Notes under the pieces: generated by a model
The model's input: only the letters and a program-made list of their open reading frames with translations
Database searches by the model: none
What the model was told of the DNA's origin: nothing
Program-made: the position numbers and the translations under genes
Source: CBDCIS01 sp965217565
GTDB taxonomy: Bacteria > Chloroflexota > Dehalococcoidia > Lucifugimonadales > CATOSD01
Direction: 5' to 3'
Assembly: GCA_965217565.1 (NCBI GenBank)
Contig: CBDCIS010000004.1
Span: 1 to 64,000, forward strand
DNA: 64,000 nucleotides
Part shown: positions 9,685 through 19,144 of the stretch, piece by piece
Layout of the letters: every line of letters starts with the position of its first letter
How positions within the stretch are numbered: the first letter of the stretch is position 1

Positions 9685-10407
9685 ATGAACTTGCTGGAAA
9701 ACCTCCGACATTACCGGAACGGTTTTGAGGATTACCGACACGGTACCGGGTTCCATGGCCGCGTCGGATTCGGCAAGCGCCCGGCGGTGCTGGTAGTCGA
9801 TATGAATCTGGCGTCGACGGACCCTCAGGCTCCGAGCGGAACAGAAATGAGCTCTTGCATCGAAGCCATAAACCAAATGCTTGCAGTGGCGCGGCGCACA
9901 GGTACTCCTAGATTCTTCACAACAATGGCCTACGAATCCCATCTGATGGACATGGGATTGCCTCGCCGTCTAAAGCGATCAAACAGCCGCCCAGACCAGC
10001 TGATCGATGCCGAAGGCCGACTTAGCAAGCCTGCACAACTCGATCCCAGGCTTGACTACGATCTACGGGAAGATATGTTCTTCGTAAAAAAACACAGTTC
10101 ATGCTTTTTTGGCACCCCTCTGCTGGGGGCGCTGGTATCAGAACAGATAGATACCATTATCCTTACGGGCTGCAGCATAACAGGGTGCATCCGTGCAACA
10201 GCAATTGACGCCCTGGCACACGGGTACCGAACGATTGTGCCGCTGCCTGGCGTTGCAGACCGACTTGAGGCGCAGGGGCCTGAAGGGCAGGCGCTCGTTG
10301 CCGCTGACCTAGTTCAGATCGACGCGAAATACGGCGACGTTGAGCCTCTCGACACGGTGCTCGAACACCTCGAACAGTCTCCAAGTGGAGTTGCGGCAAG
10401 CACCTGA
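9685..10407 (+). CDS. Isochorismatase-family cysteine hydrolase (carbamoyl-amide hydrolase-like)
   Basis: This 240-residue isochorismatase-like hydrolase has the Asp-Lys-Cys triad: RPAVLVVDMNLAS (Asp), DMFFVKKHSSCFFGT (Lys) and ILTGCSITGCIRATAIDA (Cys in the SITGC motif). N-terminal and overall length resemble N-carbamoylsarcosine amidohydrolases and other ureide amidases more than nicotinamidases. The cis-peptide region after the triad is typical. I chose ATG 9685 because AGGGGAGG lies 8 nt upstream; an earlier GTG at 9658 has no such site. Its position between the importer and two PuuE-like genes supports a role in removing carbamoyl or amide groups from an imported compound. Confidence 0.85.
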   Translation: MNLLENLRHYRNGFEDYRHGTGFHGRVGFGKRPAVLVVDMNLASTDPQAPSGTEMSSCIEAINQMLAVARRTGTPRFFTTMAYESHLMDMGLPRRLKRSNSRPDQLIDAEGRLSKPAQLDPRLDYDLREDMFFVKKHSSCFFGTPLLGALVSEQIDTIILTGCSITGCIRATAIDALAHGYRTIVPLPGVADRLEAQGPEGQALVAADLVQIDAKYGDVEPLDTVLEHLEQSPSGVAAST

Positions 10408-10515
10408 AATCTCGGGGTAGTATCGTCACTCAAGCATTCCTCAGCACAGTTGACAGAGTCAGACGAAGCACAAACTTCTTGCGTTGAGCAAATCATAACA
10501 ACACATCAAGGGGGC

Positions 10516-11502
10516 ATGTATCACAGGAGCAAGGAGTTGAGACGCGACCTTGGGGGCTATGGAAGGCAGTATCCGACGATACGGTGGCCTGACAGCTCTC
10601 GTATCGCGGTTTCGGTCGTGGTGCACTTCGAAGAGGGAGCTGAGCGTACCCCACTGGAAGGCGACGCTCACCCGGAGCTCGGCAACCAGCCGGTGGCGGG
10701 CGCGGAGACCAGAAGAAACTTGGCGACGGAGTCGGCGTATGAGTATGGTACTAGGCGCGGATTCTGGCGGCTCTTGGAAATTCTCGAAAAGAATGATGTG
10801 AAGGCAACTTTCTTTTGCTCCGGGCAGGCCTTGGAGAAAAATCCGATTGCCGCCCAAGAAATAACTGCTAACGGACACGAGGCGTGTGGTCACGGCTATC
10901 GCTGGCTGCCATCCTACGAGTTCAGCCGCCAAGAGGAAAAGGTCCAGATAAGAAGGGCTGTTGAGGCGATTGAGCGTACAACCAATCAACGTACGGTGGG
11001 TTGGAACAGCCGAGCTCCAAGCGCGTATACGCGTGAGCTTCTTGTCGAGGATGGCTCATTCATCTACGACTCGGATTCCTACGGAGACGATCTACCCTAC
11101 TTTGTCGACCTGAACGGACAGAGGTGGCTGACCATTCCCTATAGTCTCGAAACGAACGACGAGAAGTATCTCCCCTCCCCTTTCGTGCCGGCGTTTGGCA
11201 AGCCCGAACATTTCTTCGCCGTGCTCAAGGCTAGCTTCGACCGCTTATATGCAGAGGGCTCTACGCATCCGAAGATGATGTCGGTGGGATTACATCTGCG
11301 GCACTCCGGAAGGCCACCGCGAGTCAGACAGGTGAACGACTTCATTCGATACGCAAAAGGGTTTCCTGGAGTGTGGTTTCCCCGGCGAGTTGACATCGCC
11401 AGGTGGTGGCTCGAGCACTACAGTCATTTGCAGTTCGGGCCAACAAGAACGCGGGTTGGCCAGGACGTTCTTCCTGGCCAACAGGAAGACACAGGCCCGT
11501 GA
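10516..11502 (+). CDS. PuuE-like polysaccharide deacetylase-fold hydrolase, copy 1
   Basis: The protein has a NodB/polysaccharide-deacetylase fold of the PuuE subgroup, which includes metal-independent allantoinases. VVVHFEEGAERTP replaces the TFDDG motif of true deacetylases, NDVKATFFCSGQALE is the strand-2 motif, and ANGHEACGHGYRW is the PuuE-style His motif. ATG 10516 was chosen because AAGGGGG lies directly before it and MYHRSKELRRDLGGYG fits the family start; an upstream TTG is less likely. The stop overlaps the start of the next, paralogous gene (GTGA). I infer action on an imported ureide, hydantoin or N-acyl compound rather than on cell-wall sugar. Confidence 0.82.
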   Translation: MYHRSKELRRDLGGYGRQYPTIRWPDSSRIAVSVVVHFEEGAERTPLEGDAHPELGNQPVAGAETRRNLATESAYEYGTRRGFWRLLEILEKNDVKATFFCSGQALEKNPIAAQEITANGHEACGHGYRWLPSYEFSRQEEKVQIRRAVEAIERTTNQRTVGWNSRAPSAYTRELLVEDGSFIYDSDSYGDDLPYFVDLNGQRWLTIPYSLETNDEKYLPSPFVPAFGKPEHFFAVLKASFDRLYAEGSTHPKMMSVGLHLRHSGRPPRVRQVNDFIRYAKGFPGVWFPRRVDIARWWLEHYSHLQFGPTRTRVGQDVLPGQQEDTGP

Positions 11503-12413
11503 TTACCAGCGCGCGCGACCTTATCGGATACGGTAAAGACTATCCCCAGATATCCTGGCGTGACGGTGCTCGGATTGCCCTGTCGTTCGTGGTGAACTTC
11601 GAAGAAGGTTCCGAGCGTACGCCGCAAAACGGCGACTCGATCGCCGACCCCACTGGGGAGACCTTCGGCGTCCCGGCTGGTCAACGCAGCCTTATCAACG
11701 AGTCGCTGTTCGAATACGGCGGTCGTGTAGGATTCTGGCGTCTGCTGGACATTCTAGGCAACCACGACATCAAGGCGACCTTCTTCGCCTGCGGAATGGC
11801 TTTGGAGATGAACCCGGATGCTGCTCGTGAAATTACGGCCAATGGGCATGAACCGGCTAGCCACGGGTATAGGTGGATGCCCAGTGATTTCAAGTCTCGG
11901 GAGGAGGAGCGGCAATACATCCTGAGAGCCATAGATGCTGGCGAGATGACCACCGGGGAGCGCCCTCTGGGCTGGTTCAGCGTGAACCCCACCGAGCACA
12001 CTCGCGAGCTCCTAATCGAAGAAGGAGGCTTCGTCTATGACTGCGATTCCTTCGCGGACGATCTGCCTTATTTCGTGGAGGTCGGTGGCCGAAAGACCCT
12101 TGTCATTCCTTACGACCTCGTAAACAACGATGGCCCGTATTCTCGACCGCCTGGTTACTCCGAACCGGGAGACTTCTTCAGTCAGCTAAAGGCAGCTTTC
12201 GATTGCCTGTACGAAGAAGGCGCTTCGCACCCCAAGATGATGTCTGTTGGACTCCATATGCGCTTGTCTGGCAGACCCGGCAGAGCTAACGCGCTCGAGG
12301 AATTCATCCGCTATGCGAAGAGCTTCCCGGATGTCTGGTTCGCACGTCGCATCGATATCGCCCGATGGTGGCTCGGGCACTACAGCCATCTGCCTACGCT
12401 TCCCGTTAACTAA
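11499..12413 (+). CDS. PuuE-like polysaccharide deacetylase-fold hydrolase, copy 2
   Basis: This is a tandem paralogue of the preceding protein along its whole length: SFVVNFEEGSERTP, HDIKATFFACGMALEMNP, ANGHEPASHGYRWMPSD, and the closing VDIARWWLEHYSHL/IDIARWWLGHYSHL blocks. The GTG start overlaps the upstream TGA in the tetranucleotide GTGA, so translation is probably coupled and the two products may form a hetero-oligomer or act on successive substrates. Cys and Ser replacements around the His motif (GHGYRW versus SHGYRW in context EACG/EPAS) differ between the copies. Chemistry should resemble allantoinase/PuuE; substrate unknown. Confidence 0.82.
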   Translation: MITSARDLIGYGKDYPQISWRDGARIALSFVVNFEEGSERTPQNGDSIADPTGETFGVPAGQRSLINESLFEYGGRVGFWRLLDILGNHDIKATFFACGMALEMNPDAAREITANGHEPASHGYRWMPSDFKSREEERQYILRAIDAGEMTTGERPLGWFSVNPTEHTRELLIEEGGFVYDCDSFADDLPYFVEVGGRKTLVIPYDLVNNDGPYSRPPGYSEPGDFFSQLKAAFDCLYEEGASHPKMMSVGLHMRLSGRPGRANALEEFIRYAKSFPDVWFARRIDIARWWLGHYSHLPTLPVN

Positions 12414-12450
12414 CGCGGTCCTCAGACGACATCTGGGCAAGGAGCCTGAT

Positions 12451-14001
12451 ATGACCTCATCGATAATCAGAGGGAAGTATGTCATCTGCAAGGTGACAGG
12501 ACCTGACTCCGCTCAGGTAGTCACGAACGGTGCGGTCTTTCAGCAGGATGGCGAGATCAAAGAGGTGGGCAAATACAACGATCTTCGGGCTAATCATCCC
12601 GACGACGAGGTCATAGGCTCCAGAGATCATGTCGTGATGCCAGGGCTTATCAATGATCATTTTCACGTAGGTCTCACTCCGTTTCAGCTTGGCGCTCCGG
12701 ACTTACCTCTGGAACTGTGGATCATAGCGCGGATGAGCGCCAGAGACGTGGATACATATCTGGACCAGCTGTATGGTGCCATACAGATGATCGAGTCGGG
12801 AACTACCACCGTACAGGCTATTCACAGAGCGGGAGGCCCTCAAAGCCCTGTCAGTATGAACGTGGCCGACAAAGCGATCAAGGCTTATCAGGACTCCGGC
12901 ATGCGGGTCTCCTATGCAGCTTCCCTCGGGAACCAGAACCTGCTGGGAGCCGGAGCATCCGGAGGAGACGATGCGTTTCTGTCCCAACTCCCTAGCCATC
13001 TTGCCCAGCAGTACCAGTCCCAAATGTCCGCGACATATGTGTCCACCGAGGATATAGTGTCGTTCTCCGAGGAGTTGAGCAACAAATATGGCGGAGGGCG
13101 CCACGAAAGGGTCCGCGTCACCCTCGCACCCAGGAACGTTCACTGGTGCTCAGACGACCTGCTGACGTCGTTCAAAGAGCTAGCCGCAAAGCACGACACT
13201 GGCATGCACATTCACCTGGCAGAGACGATGTACCAAAAGCTCTACGGGCTGAGCACCTGGGGAACTACACCACTTAAGCATCTCCACGACCTCGGATTCC
13301 TTGGCCCTGAACTCACTTGTGGCCATAGCGTTTGGATCACGGACGAAGATATCGAGATTATGGCCGCCACCGGCACCAGTGTCTGTCACAATGCTAGCTC
13401 CAACTTGCGCCTCCAGTCGGGCGTCGCCCCGGTCAACCGGCTTCTCGAGAGGGGAATCAGAGTCGCGATCGGTAGCGACGAGGCTGGCATAAACGACGAT
13501 AAAGACCTGCTGCAGGAAATGCGCGTTGTCCTGAGGCTAAACCGAGTGCCTGGGGTGGACAATGTCCCCCTGTCGTCGCATCAGGTTTTTCAGATGGCGA
13601 CTGAGAACGGGGCACACGCCTCCTGGTTTGGAGATCGCATCGGCACGCTTGAGATCGGAAAGCGGGCTGACGTGGTGCTTCTGAAGCTCCAGAACATAGA
13701 GGAGCCCTACCTGGACGCCAACGTGTCTATCGTTGACGCCGTCGTCCATCGGGGACGGAACACAGATGTGGACACGGTCGTCGTCGATGGTGAAGTGATC
13801 ATGCGAGACCGTGAGTTCACGCGGATTGACAAAGAGGCCATTTTCAAAGAGATTGGAGCGTCACTGGCCGGCCCACTCCAACCCCATGAAATTGAGCGTG
13901 GCGAGCTCGCCACACAACTTGCTCCCTACATGTTTCGTTTTCACTCTGGCACGGCAGGTGACCTAGGAAAGCCCCACTATATGTACAACGCCAGGGCGTA
14001 A
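12451..14001 (+). CDS. Amidohydrolase, SsnA/AtzA/TrzN-like (deaminase or chlorohydrolase family)
   Basis: The protein has 516 residues from ATG 12451, which follows AAGGAG at a good distance; longer open sequence upstream overlaps the previous gene and is not coding. Metal ligands of the cytosine-deaminase-like branch are all visible: MPGLINDHFHVG (HxH), TGMHIHLAET (His), LTCGHSVWI (His) and VAIGSDEAGIND (Asp). Members act on aromatic or heterocyclic amines, ureides or N-formimino compounds. A C-terminal extension of about 50 residues (EIGASLAGPLQPHEIERG to the end) exceeds the usual barrel. It lies 37 nt after the second PuuE-like gene and before the aldolase-like gene, in the same direction, so it is probably co-transcribed. 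Confidence 0.87.
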   Translation: MTSSIIRGKYVICKVTGPDSAQVVTNGAVFQQDGEIKEVGKYNDLRANHPDDEVIGSRDHVVMPGLINDHFHVGLTPFQLGAPDLPLELWIIARMSARDVDTYLDQLYGAIQMIESGTTTVQAIHRAGGPQSPVSMNVADKAIKAYQDSGMRVSYAASLGNQNLLGAGASGGDDAFLSQLPSHLAQQYQSQMSATYVSTEDIVSFSEELSNKYGGGRHERVRVTLAPRNVHWCSDDLLTSFKELAAKHDTGMHIHLAETMYQKLYGLSTWGTTPLKHLHDLGFLGPELTCGHSVWITDEDIEIMAATGTSVCHNASSNLRLQSGVAPVNRLLERGIRVAIGSDEAGINDDKDLLQEMRVVLRLNRVPGVDNVPLSSHQVFQMATENGAHASWFGDRIGTLEIGKRADVVLLKLQNIEEPYLDANVSIVDAVVHRGRNTDVDTVVVDGEVIMRDREFTRIDKEAIFKEIGASLAGPLQPHEIERGELATQLAPYMFRFHSGTAGDLGKPHYMYNARA

Positions 14002-14070
14002 TTAGCGCCCGGAGGGTTACGAGCATACAAGCCCGAAGCTAATCGCACCGCATTGAGTAAGGAGGTCCCA

Positions 14071-14829
14071 TTGCGCAAGAATTCGTTGAAGGAAAAACTC
14101 GCTAGAGGTGAGACGGTTGTGGGGTGTGACTTGTCATTCGCCTCTCCTTTCGTTGCCGAGTTGATCGGGGCTGCAGGGTTTGATTTCGTACTGATAAATG
14201 CCGAGTACAGCTCCATAAGCGATGAACAAGCAGAACACATAGTGCGAGCGGCATTCGTGCGGAATACACCAACGGTAGTATCTGTGCGCTCGGAGGGCGA
14301 TCTGTACGGATGCCGGCGGATGTTGGACCGGGGCGCGCTGGGTATAGTGATGCCTAGTGTGCGGAGTAGGGCAGACGCGGAGGCTTTCGTCCAGGCATGT
14401 AAGTTCGTGCCCGATGGGATACGCGACCAGTGCTCCTTCATACAGACCAACGACTTCGGCATGAACCGAACTCCTCAGGAATACAGCACTTTCGCAAACC
14501 AGGAGGTTCTGTGCGTCGCGCTGTGCGAGAACATAGAGTCCATAGATGCGATTGGGGAGATTGCGGCGGTGCCCGGCCTGGACGCCGTTTGGATCGGGGC
14601 AGGCAACCTCGCTGCGGAGCTGGGGTGGCCGGGGCAGACTGAGGTTCAGCGCATTGTAAGCCAGATGAGCAAGGTCGTTCTTGACGCGGGTAAGGTGGTA
14701 GGCGCGGGCAGCCGGCACGGAGACCTTACGCAGCTGCGAGCCGACGGGACGCGTTTCGTAGTCTGCATCGCTCATGATCTGTTGAGGGGAGCCCTCGGCA
14801 CCTATTTGGAACGAGCTAGGGCACCGTAA
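14071..14829 (+). CDS. HpcH/HpaI aldolase-family protein with substituted catalytic residues
   Basis: This TIM-barrel protein of the class II HpaI aldolase/citrate-lyase-beta type has 252 residues from TTG 14071, which has AAGGAGGT five to six nt upstream. Family landmarks are KLARGETVVGCDLSF, GAAGFDFVLINAEYSS, RRMLDRGALGIVMPSVRS, LCENIESIDAI and VWIGAGNLAAELG. HpaI enzymes use a His in DGEHAPN and Glu/Asp metal ligands (the Asp in GPADLS). Here the His position reads Tyr (NAEYSS) and the Asp reads Asn (GAGNLA), while the Glu is kept. Retro-aldol activity is therefore doubtful, and it may be a divergent lyase. It is the last gene of the catabolic block. Confidence 0.82.
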   Translation: MRKNSLKEKLARGETVVGCDLSFASPFVAELIGAAGFDFVLINAEYSSISDEQAEHIVRAAFVRNTPTVVSVRSEGDLYGCRRMLDRGALGIVMPSVRSRADAEAFVQACKFVPDGIRDQCSFIQTNDFGMNRTPQEYSTFANQEVLCVALCENIESIDAIGEIAAVPGLDAVWIGAGNLAAELGWPGQTEVQRIVSQMSKVVLDAGKVVGAGSRHGDLTQLRADGTRFVVCIAHDLLRGALGTYLERARAP

Positions 14830-15008
14830 CCGTGAAGGAAGCCCGCCTGAACTAGCGCTCGTGTTTCTCAGGCGTTCTGCACCGGGCTCGTCCAACGAGT
14901 CGTCTACGTCGACTCGGTAGCTGTTTCGATTATGACCCGCTCGGGTGTCAAGGGCGGAGTGATGTTAGGCCATGGGGTGTCGAAGCTCAGGGAAATTGTC
15001 CGCTTAAG

Positions 15009-16587
15009 TGTCAAGGGAAAATGTCATCCCAGGTGATTGCCATCCTAGCAGATTACGATACTTCCGACGTTGGGCGAGCGCGCGACATCGGTGGACTTTC
15101 AGTATGTATGTACTTCCTCACGGTATCTCTGTGTATGCCCAGCTCGCGGGCGATCCCACGAATGGACAATCCCTTGCGTTTTGCCTTCTGCACCGCCTTC
15201 CATCTCGCCGTCTGAAGTGGGGTGGGCTTTCTGGATCGTGGAGTCACGGCCTTGCGAGTTCTTACAGCGCCGTTGAGGTCGGCATCGTCGCGGAGTTTGT
15301 CCGATTCGAGTATTGTGTCCGCTATCGCCATTCCATCCTTCAATCTTCTGCTGAGACCGTTGGTGTGGCGGCTGGGGACAGTCGTGTGTACGGTCTTTGT
15401 GTCGAAGCTGCGCAGGATACTTGGACGGGGCGGCGCTTCCTGTGAGGGGATGATACGCCCTTCGTGTTGCACTGCCAGCCGCTCGTCCAGCCCTTCGAGT
15501 ACATCCACCATCGCTCCGGCATAGGTCGGTCGACCCTTGTCGGGAAGCAATTGCAGGGTACGCCAGCGGTACTTCACCGTGTTGTCCCGGCCAACCCTGC
15601 GTCTGTACTTCAGGCATAGGATTGTGTCCAGGCACGTCCCAGGGTCCAGGACCCGATACGCAGTCTCTGCGTGCTGCGCCGACACACCAAAGCGCTCATT
15701 GAAGCGCGGAAGGAAGTCATCGAGCACGCCGTTAGCGTCATCTATGGTAGCTGCACATGCGAGTCTCAGTTCCGTGACCAGCCTGTCCTGGAGTGTGCCC
15801 GCCGTGCGTTCGACTCGGCCTTTGGCTTGCGGCGATCGTGCGAATATCAGCTGTACTCCAAGCTCTCCCATCGCGCGCGAGAACTGGGTGGGAGATGCGG
15901 CGGTCTCTGCCGGCGGCGTGTTCTTGAAGACGGCATGGCGGTCTGAATAGAGTGCGAGCGGTATGCCGTAGCTCTGTATCAGATCCCGCATCAGCAGGAA
16001 GTAGCTGCGGGTGTTCTCCAATTCACAGAACAGGGCGTTGACGACACGACCAGTAGCGTCGTCCACCGCTAGCAGTAATGTGAACTGGGGTCCATCTTCT
16101 CCCAGCCATCTATGGTAGCTGCCGTCTATCTGTATCAGCATTCCCTCGCGAGCCATCCGCTACCGTCGAACACGATGCTTCGGTGGCCTGCGACGACGAG
16201 GACTGTTCACACCGGCGCCTGTCAGTATCTTACGCAACGTGTTACGACCGATGTCTATGCCCTCTCGCTCCCTCAGCAACTCGCTCAGGTGCGTGTGATT
16301 GACTCCCGCGTATCGTGTGCGTGCCAGAAGCACTACATAGTTCGCCAATGCGTCCGGTGTAGCGTTGGCTGGCCTGCGACCTCGACTGCCGTGAGCGATT
16401 GCGGCTGCGCCGTCCCTTCTGTAAGCCGCCAGAATACGCCTGGTGTGGCGCGCGCTCACTCCCATCAAAGTCACTGCCTGCTCAATCGTCATATGTCCTG
16501 CCACTAAACTGTTGAGAACCTGAAGCCTTTCTTGCTCTTTCTGCGTCAATGTCACATTCTCCATAGTGTGGACATTTTCGCTTGACA
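15009..16587 (-). mobile_element. ISNCY-type (IS1202-like) insertion sequence
   Basis: The element is bounded by imperfect terminal inverted repeats: TGTCAAGGGAAAATGTCA on the left, and TGTCAAGCGAAAATGTCC when the right end is read inward. It contains one long transposase frame, interrupted by TAG. Similar motifs (GGGAAATTGTCCGC at about 14992 and AGCGAAAGTGTCCGCC at about 16660) occur just outside both ends. They could be sub-terminal repeats, or the ends of an older, related insertion in the same place. I did not recognise a target duplication. Confidence 0.75.
15053..16564 (-). pseudogene. ISNCY-family transposase with one in-frame TAG
   Basis: Two segments are in the same frame. The N-terminal one has an HTH region: TLTQKEQERLQVLNSLVAGH, SARHTRRILAAYRRDG and HGSRGRRPANATPDAL. 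The C-terminal one has the rve/DDE core: MLIQIDGSYHRWLGEDGPQF (first Asp), GIPLALYSDRHAVF (second Asp) and RSPQAKGRVERTAGTLQDRL (Glu). The only interruption is TAG at 16160-16162 between HRVRR and RMAREGM, exactly where related proteins read through with Glu, Gln or Arg. The C-terminal tail has a second HTH-like block (RGIARELGIHRDTVRKYI). ATG 16564 is the likely start. It is inactive unless the TAG is suppressed. Confidence 0.82.
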
Positions 16588-18097
16588 ATTAGCTAGGACG
16601 GAATCGCTGAGCAACAACATAAAGGGCGGAGCAAAAGTGTACCACACGGGCTTAGATGTTCAGCGAAAGTGTCCGCCTGCGACGGGCGTGGTCAGGAGCC
16701 CTTAGTGGCAGCGAGTGCAGTGGGGTCTAGCCGCCAGCAGAGTTGAGGGCGACGGTGAGTCTCTCCGAGCCAAAGACCTCTGTCCATTCGTCGAATGGCT
16801 AACTTGGTGGTAACGAGGACCGCTCCTCTCTCGTAGCGCTGGCTGAACACCTCCAAGAGGAGCTCGGCACCGGAGCCGGCACCACAGCCGCCCGCGCCTG
16901 CGTCCGCGCCGCCCCCGCCTGAAAAACAGTCGCCTAATCAGCTAAAAACCCTGTCGTTGAGGCGTCTGAGTCTCCCGCTCGTTCGTCCGCGAGAGCGCGA
17001 GGAATGCGAGAGCGCGCGCGACCCCAAAGGCCGCCATCCTTGTGTCGTCGTTCACACAGACTTGGTGGAGCGCATGGTGGACCTGAAGACTGGCGAGGAG
17101 AACATCACCGTCCACGAGGGCGGCCCCCTGCGGGTAACGCAGACTTTCGCGCGACCACACCGTGAGCGCGCCATCCAGTCGGGCAACCGCACAATCACGA
17201 CGGACAGCCAGCGGCGGATGTCGGAAAAGCGGCGCAAGCGGCTTCACACGTTCGCTCGGCGCGCTGATGAGCTTGGCCGCCGTCGGTAGGCGTGTGCGCG
17301 AAAAGAATGACAAATCGCGCAGCTTCACCCGTAGGCCGTCGTCGTCCAGCAAGGGGCATGTGGCCCAAAGGGCGAGCGTTGCGCGAAAAGTCCGAGGGCA
17401 AAGCGCGCAGGCGGCGTGAGACAAAATGACTGAAAATGTTGCACTTCCTTATGGGGAGAAACAAGCTGCTAAGTCTGTTACCGACGACCTCATTGTCGAT
17501 GGGGAGTTCAAGGGATTAGACCCTGCGCCACAATCGTCCGCCGGTGGGGCTGGCGTGGGCAACGCGGTTGATTCCAGGCGGACCAACACCAACACCATCC
17601 AGGCAATTTGCGGGGCTGTACGGCGGTCTGAGCGTCTTAAGAGTCGTAGAACAACGAGCCTCAACGCCGCTTTTCCAGATGGATCAGGCCGCGCCGCCGG
17701 TGTCCCATTTTCGCCAGGCCTTTGGGACATTCGGCGGCCTTCTCTGTGCGCCGGGTCCTGGCCGCGAAGCTGGCGAGCAGTCCTCAGCGCAGGGGAATGT
17801 CCCGCTTCCCCTAGTTTCGTCCCATGCCTTGAGGTGGCAGGCCCGCTCGTGGCCCGGGCCTGCACGGTCTGAGCGGTCTTCACCCAAGGTCTTGGGTCTG
17901 GACGACCTTGACCGCTCCGGGGCAGGGTCACCCGCCCGCGTGGACGTGGCAGGGGCGCGCCAGGGCGGGGCTGGGAGCGCGTTTCGAGGGCGAAAGGTGT
18001 TCAGGGACACACCGGGGCGAGAAACGCCGCTCTACAGCCATCCTGGGGCGTTGTGGTTTCCGAGAAGTCGTCCCAAAAGCGGTGTTCGGGGGTTAAC
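16588..18097. other. Long gene-poor stretch
   Basis: About 1.5 kb holds only overlapping, repeat-free open frames with skewed composition, no familiar motifs and mostly no ribosome sites. Several frames are open on both strands, as expected for GC-rich non-coding or degraded DNA. The + frame from 16957 to 17289 is charged and the opposing frame is longer, but neither convinces me. It lies between two mobile-element remnants and is probably decayed sequence. Confidence 0.45.
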
Positions 18098-18119
18098 ATA
18101 CAGAAGTAGCATTCTGTAT
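18098..18119 (+). promoter_or_regulatory. Perfect inverted repeat, possible SOS-type operator
   Basis: ATACAGAA, six bases, then TTCTGTAT form perfect 8-bp arms, 44 nt before the start of an ImuB-like coding fragment and its AAGGAGG site. ImuA/ImuB/DnaE2 cassettes are LexA-controlled in many bacteria. The motif differs from the Gram-positive GAAC-N4-GTTC box but has the two-fold symmetry and position expected of a repressor operator. Which repressor binds it is not known from sequence. Confidence 0.5.
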
Positions 18120-18163
18120 CATCCTCACCCTGATACCCAGCAACCGACGCTCAAGGAGGCTCT

Positions 18164-18370
18164 ATGAGGGTCGCCTGCGTGCTCGTCACTCACCTGAGAG
18201 CAAAGGCGGAGATGAAACGGCATCCCCACCTGAAGGACAGCCCCGTCCTGGTCGTCGACCGCGGTCCCTCGAGAGCTAAGCCGCTGGTCGTGGATAGATT
18301 CCCCGAAGCCTCTCAGGCGATGGTAGGGATGACCCTGGAACAGGCCGCCTCTGTGCGCTCCTCAGCGGCC
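18164..18370 (+). pseudogene. ImuB-like Y-family polymerase homologue, N-terminal fragment
   Basis: The start MRVACVLVTHLRAKAEMKRH, then SPVLVVDRGPSRAKPLVVDR and MVGMTLEQA, match the N-terminus of ImuB-like (UmuC/DinP-fold) translesion proteins. There the second block normally carries the (lost) active-site region. Similarity stops abruptly after MTLEQA, about 69 residues in. The rest of the open frame, up to about 18580, does not look like this family and runs into an IS21 remnant. AAGGAGG precedes the ATG, and a perfect operator-like palindrome lies upstream, so the regulatory region appears intact although the gene is truncated. Confidence 0.65.
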
Positions 18371-18504
18371 ACTGCCTTACCTGTTTCTGCCTGGGACATC
18401 TCTGCTCCTCTCTCTGAAGTACTCTGCCTCATCCAGGGAGCTAACCACTCCTCCAAGCTCTTGGGTTTTCTATACCTCAATTCTGTCCCATTATCGCTGA
18501 CGGT

Positions 18505-19144
18505 CTACAGTTGGGAACGCCGTCGAAGAAGGCCCAGGCTGCCTCCAACCCCTCGATCACGTCCACGAGCTTCTGGCTGAAGGTAGGTCAGACGAAGCCG
18601 TGCCGCGAGTAGGACAGGACGATGATCAACGCCCAGACCGCCCGGCGGCGACCCGTCTCCGGGTCCTCCATCAGACCCAGACGACCGAAGTCCATCTCCG
18701 CCACCTCGCCGGGTGCGCTCTCTCCCATCCGGACCGCCGCCGGACTTCGCCTCTGCCAGCCCGTCGCACGATGAACCGCCTCAACGACGTGTACGAGACC
18801 CGGCAACCCCGGTCCGCGAGCAACTCGTGGATGTGGGTCAGCTGCAACCGGTCGGCGGTCAGCCACTCGTAGATCTGCTCGGCCCAGGGGGCGAGCATCT
18901 CCTCGGTCGGCGTCTCAACCTTCCGGGGGTCCGTAAGACTCAGCCCCGCCAGGCGGGTCAGTTGCTCCTCGCTCGGAGGAGGACCGTCACGGGCCAGCCC
19001 CGCCTCCACGGCCGCATCGATGTACCTGCGGACTGTCGCGCGAGACAGCCCCGTACCGGTTGCTATCTGCCGCTGGCTCATGCCGGACTGCCAGCGGCGT
19101 ACCCCTTCTGCTATCTCCACTCTCGACACCTCCCTGTACGCCAT
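18505..19144 (-). pseudogene. IS21-family IstA transposase, degraded
   Basis: The N-terminus has the IstA HTH block: RVEIAEGVRRWQSGMSQRQ, then GTGLSRATVRRYIDAAVEAG. Further on, LTHIHELLADRGCRVSYTSL precedes the catalytic domain. A frameshift near 18765 separates this from the next block, where APGEVAEMDFGRLGLMEDP contains the first DDE Asp. A TGA at 18588-18590 follows HGFV, before PTFSQKLVDVIEGLEAAW, where relatives read Trp. Coding similarity ends at about 18505. The second and third catalytic residues are missing, so this is dead. Confidence 0.78.

Noticed and set aside
16942..17424. Open frames on both strands in the gene-poor stretch
   Set aside because: Neither strand has a family motif; both frames stay open because of base composition. 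I treat it as non-coding with low certainty.
17426..17872. Plus-strand frame starting MTENVALPYGEKQAAK
   Set aside because: The start looks plausible, but the rest is low-complexity composition-driven sequence without motif, and alternative frames are equally open.
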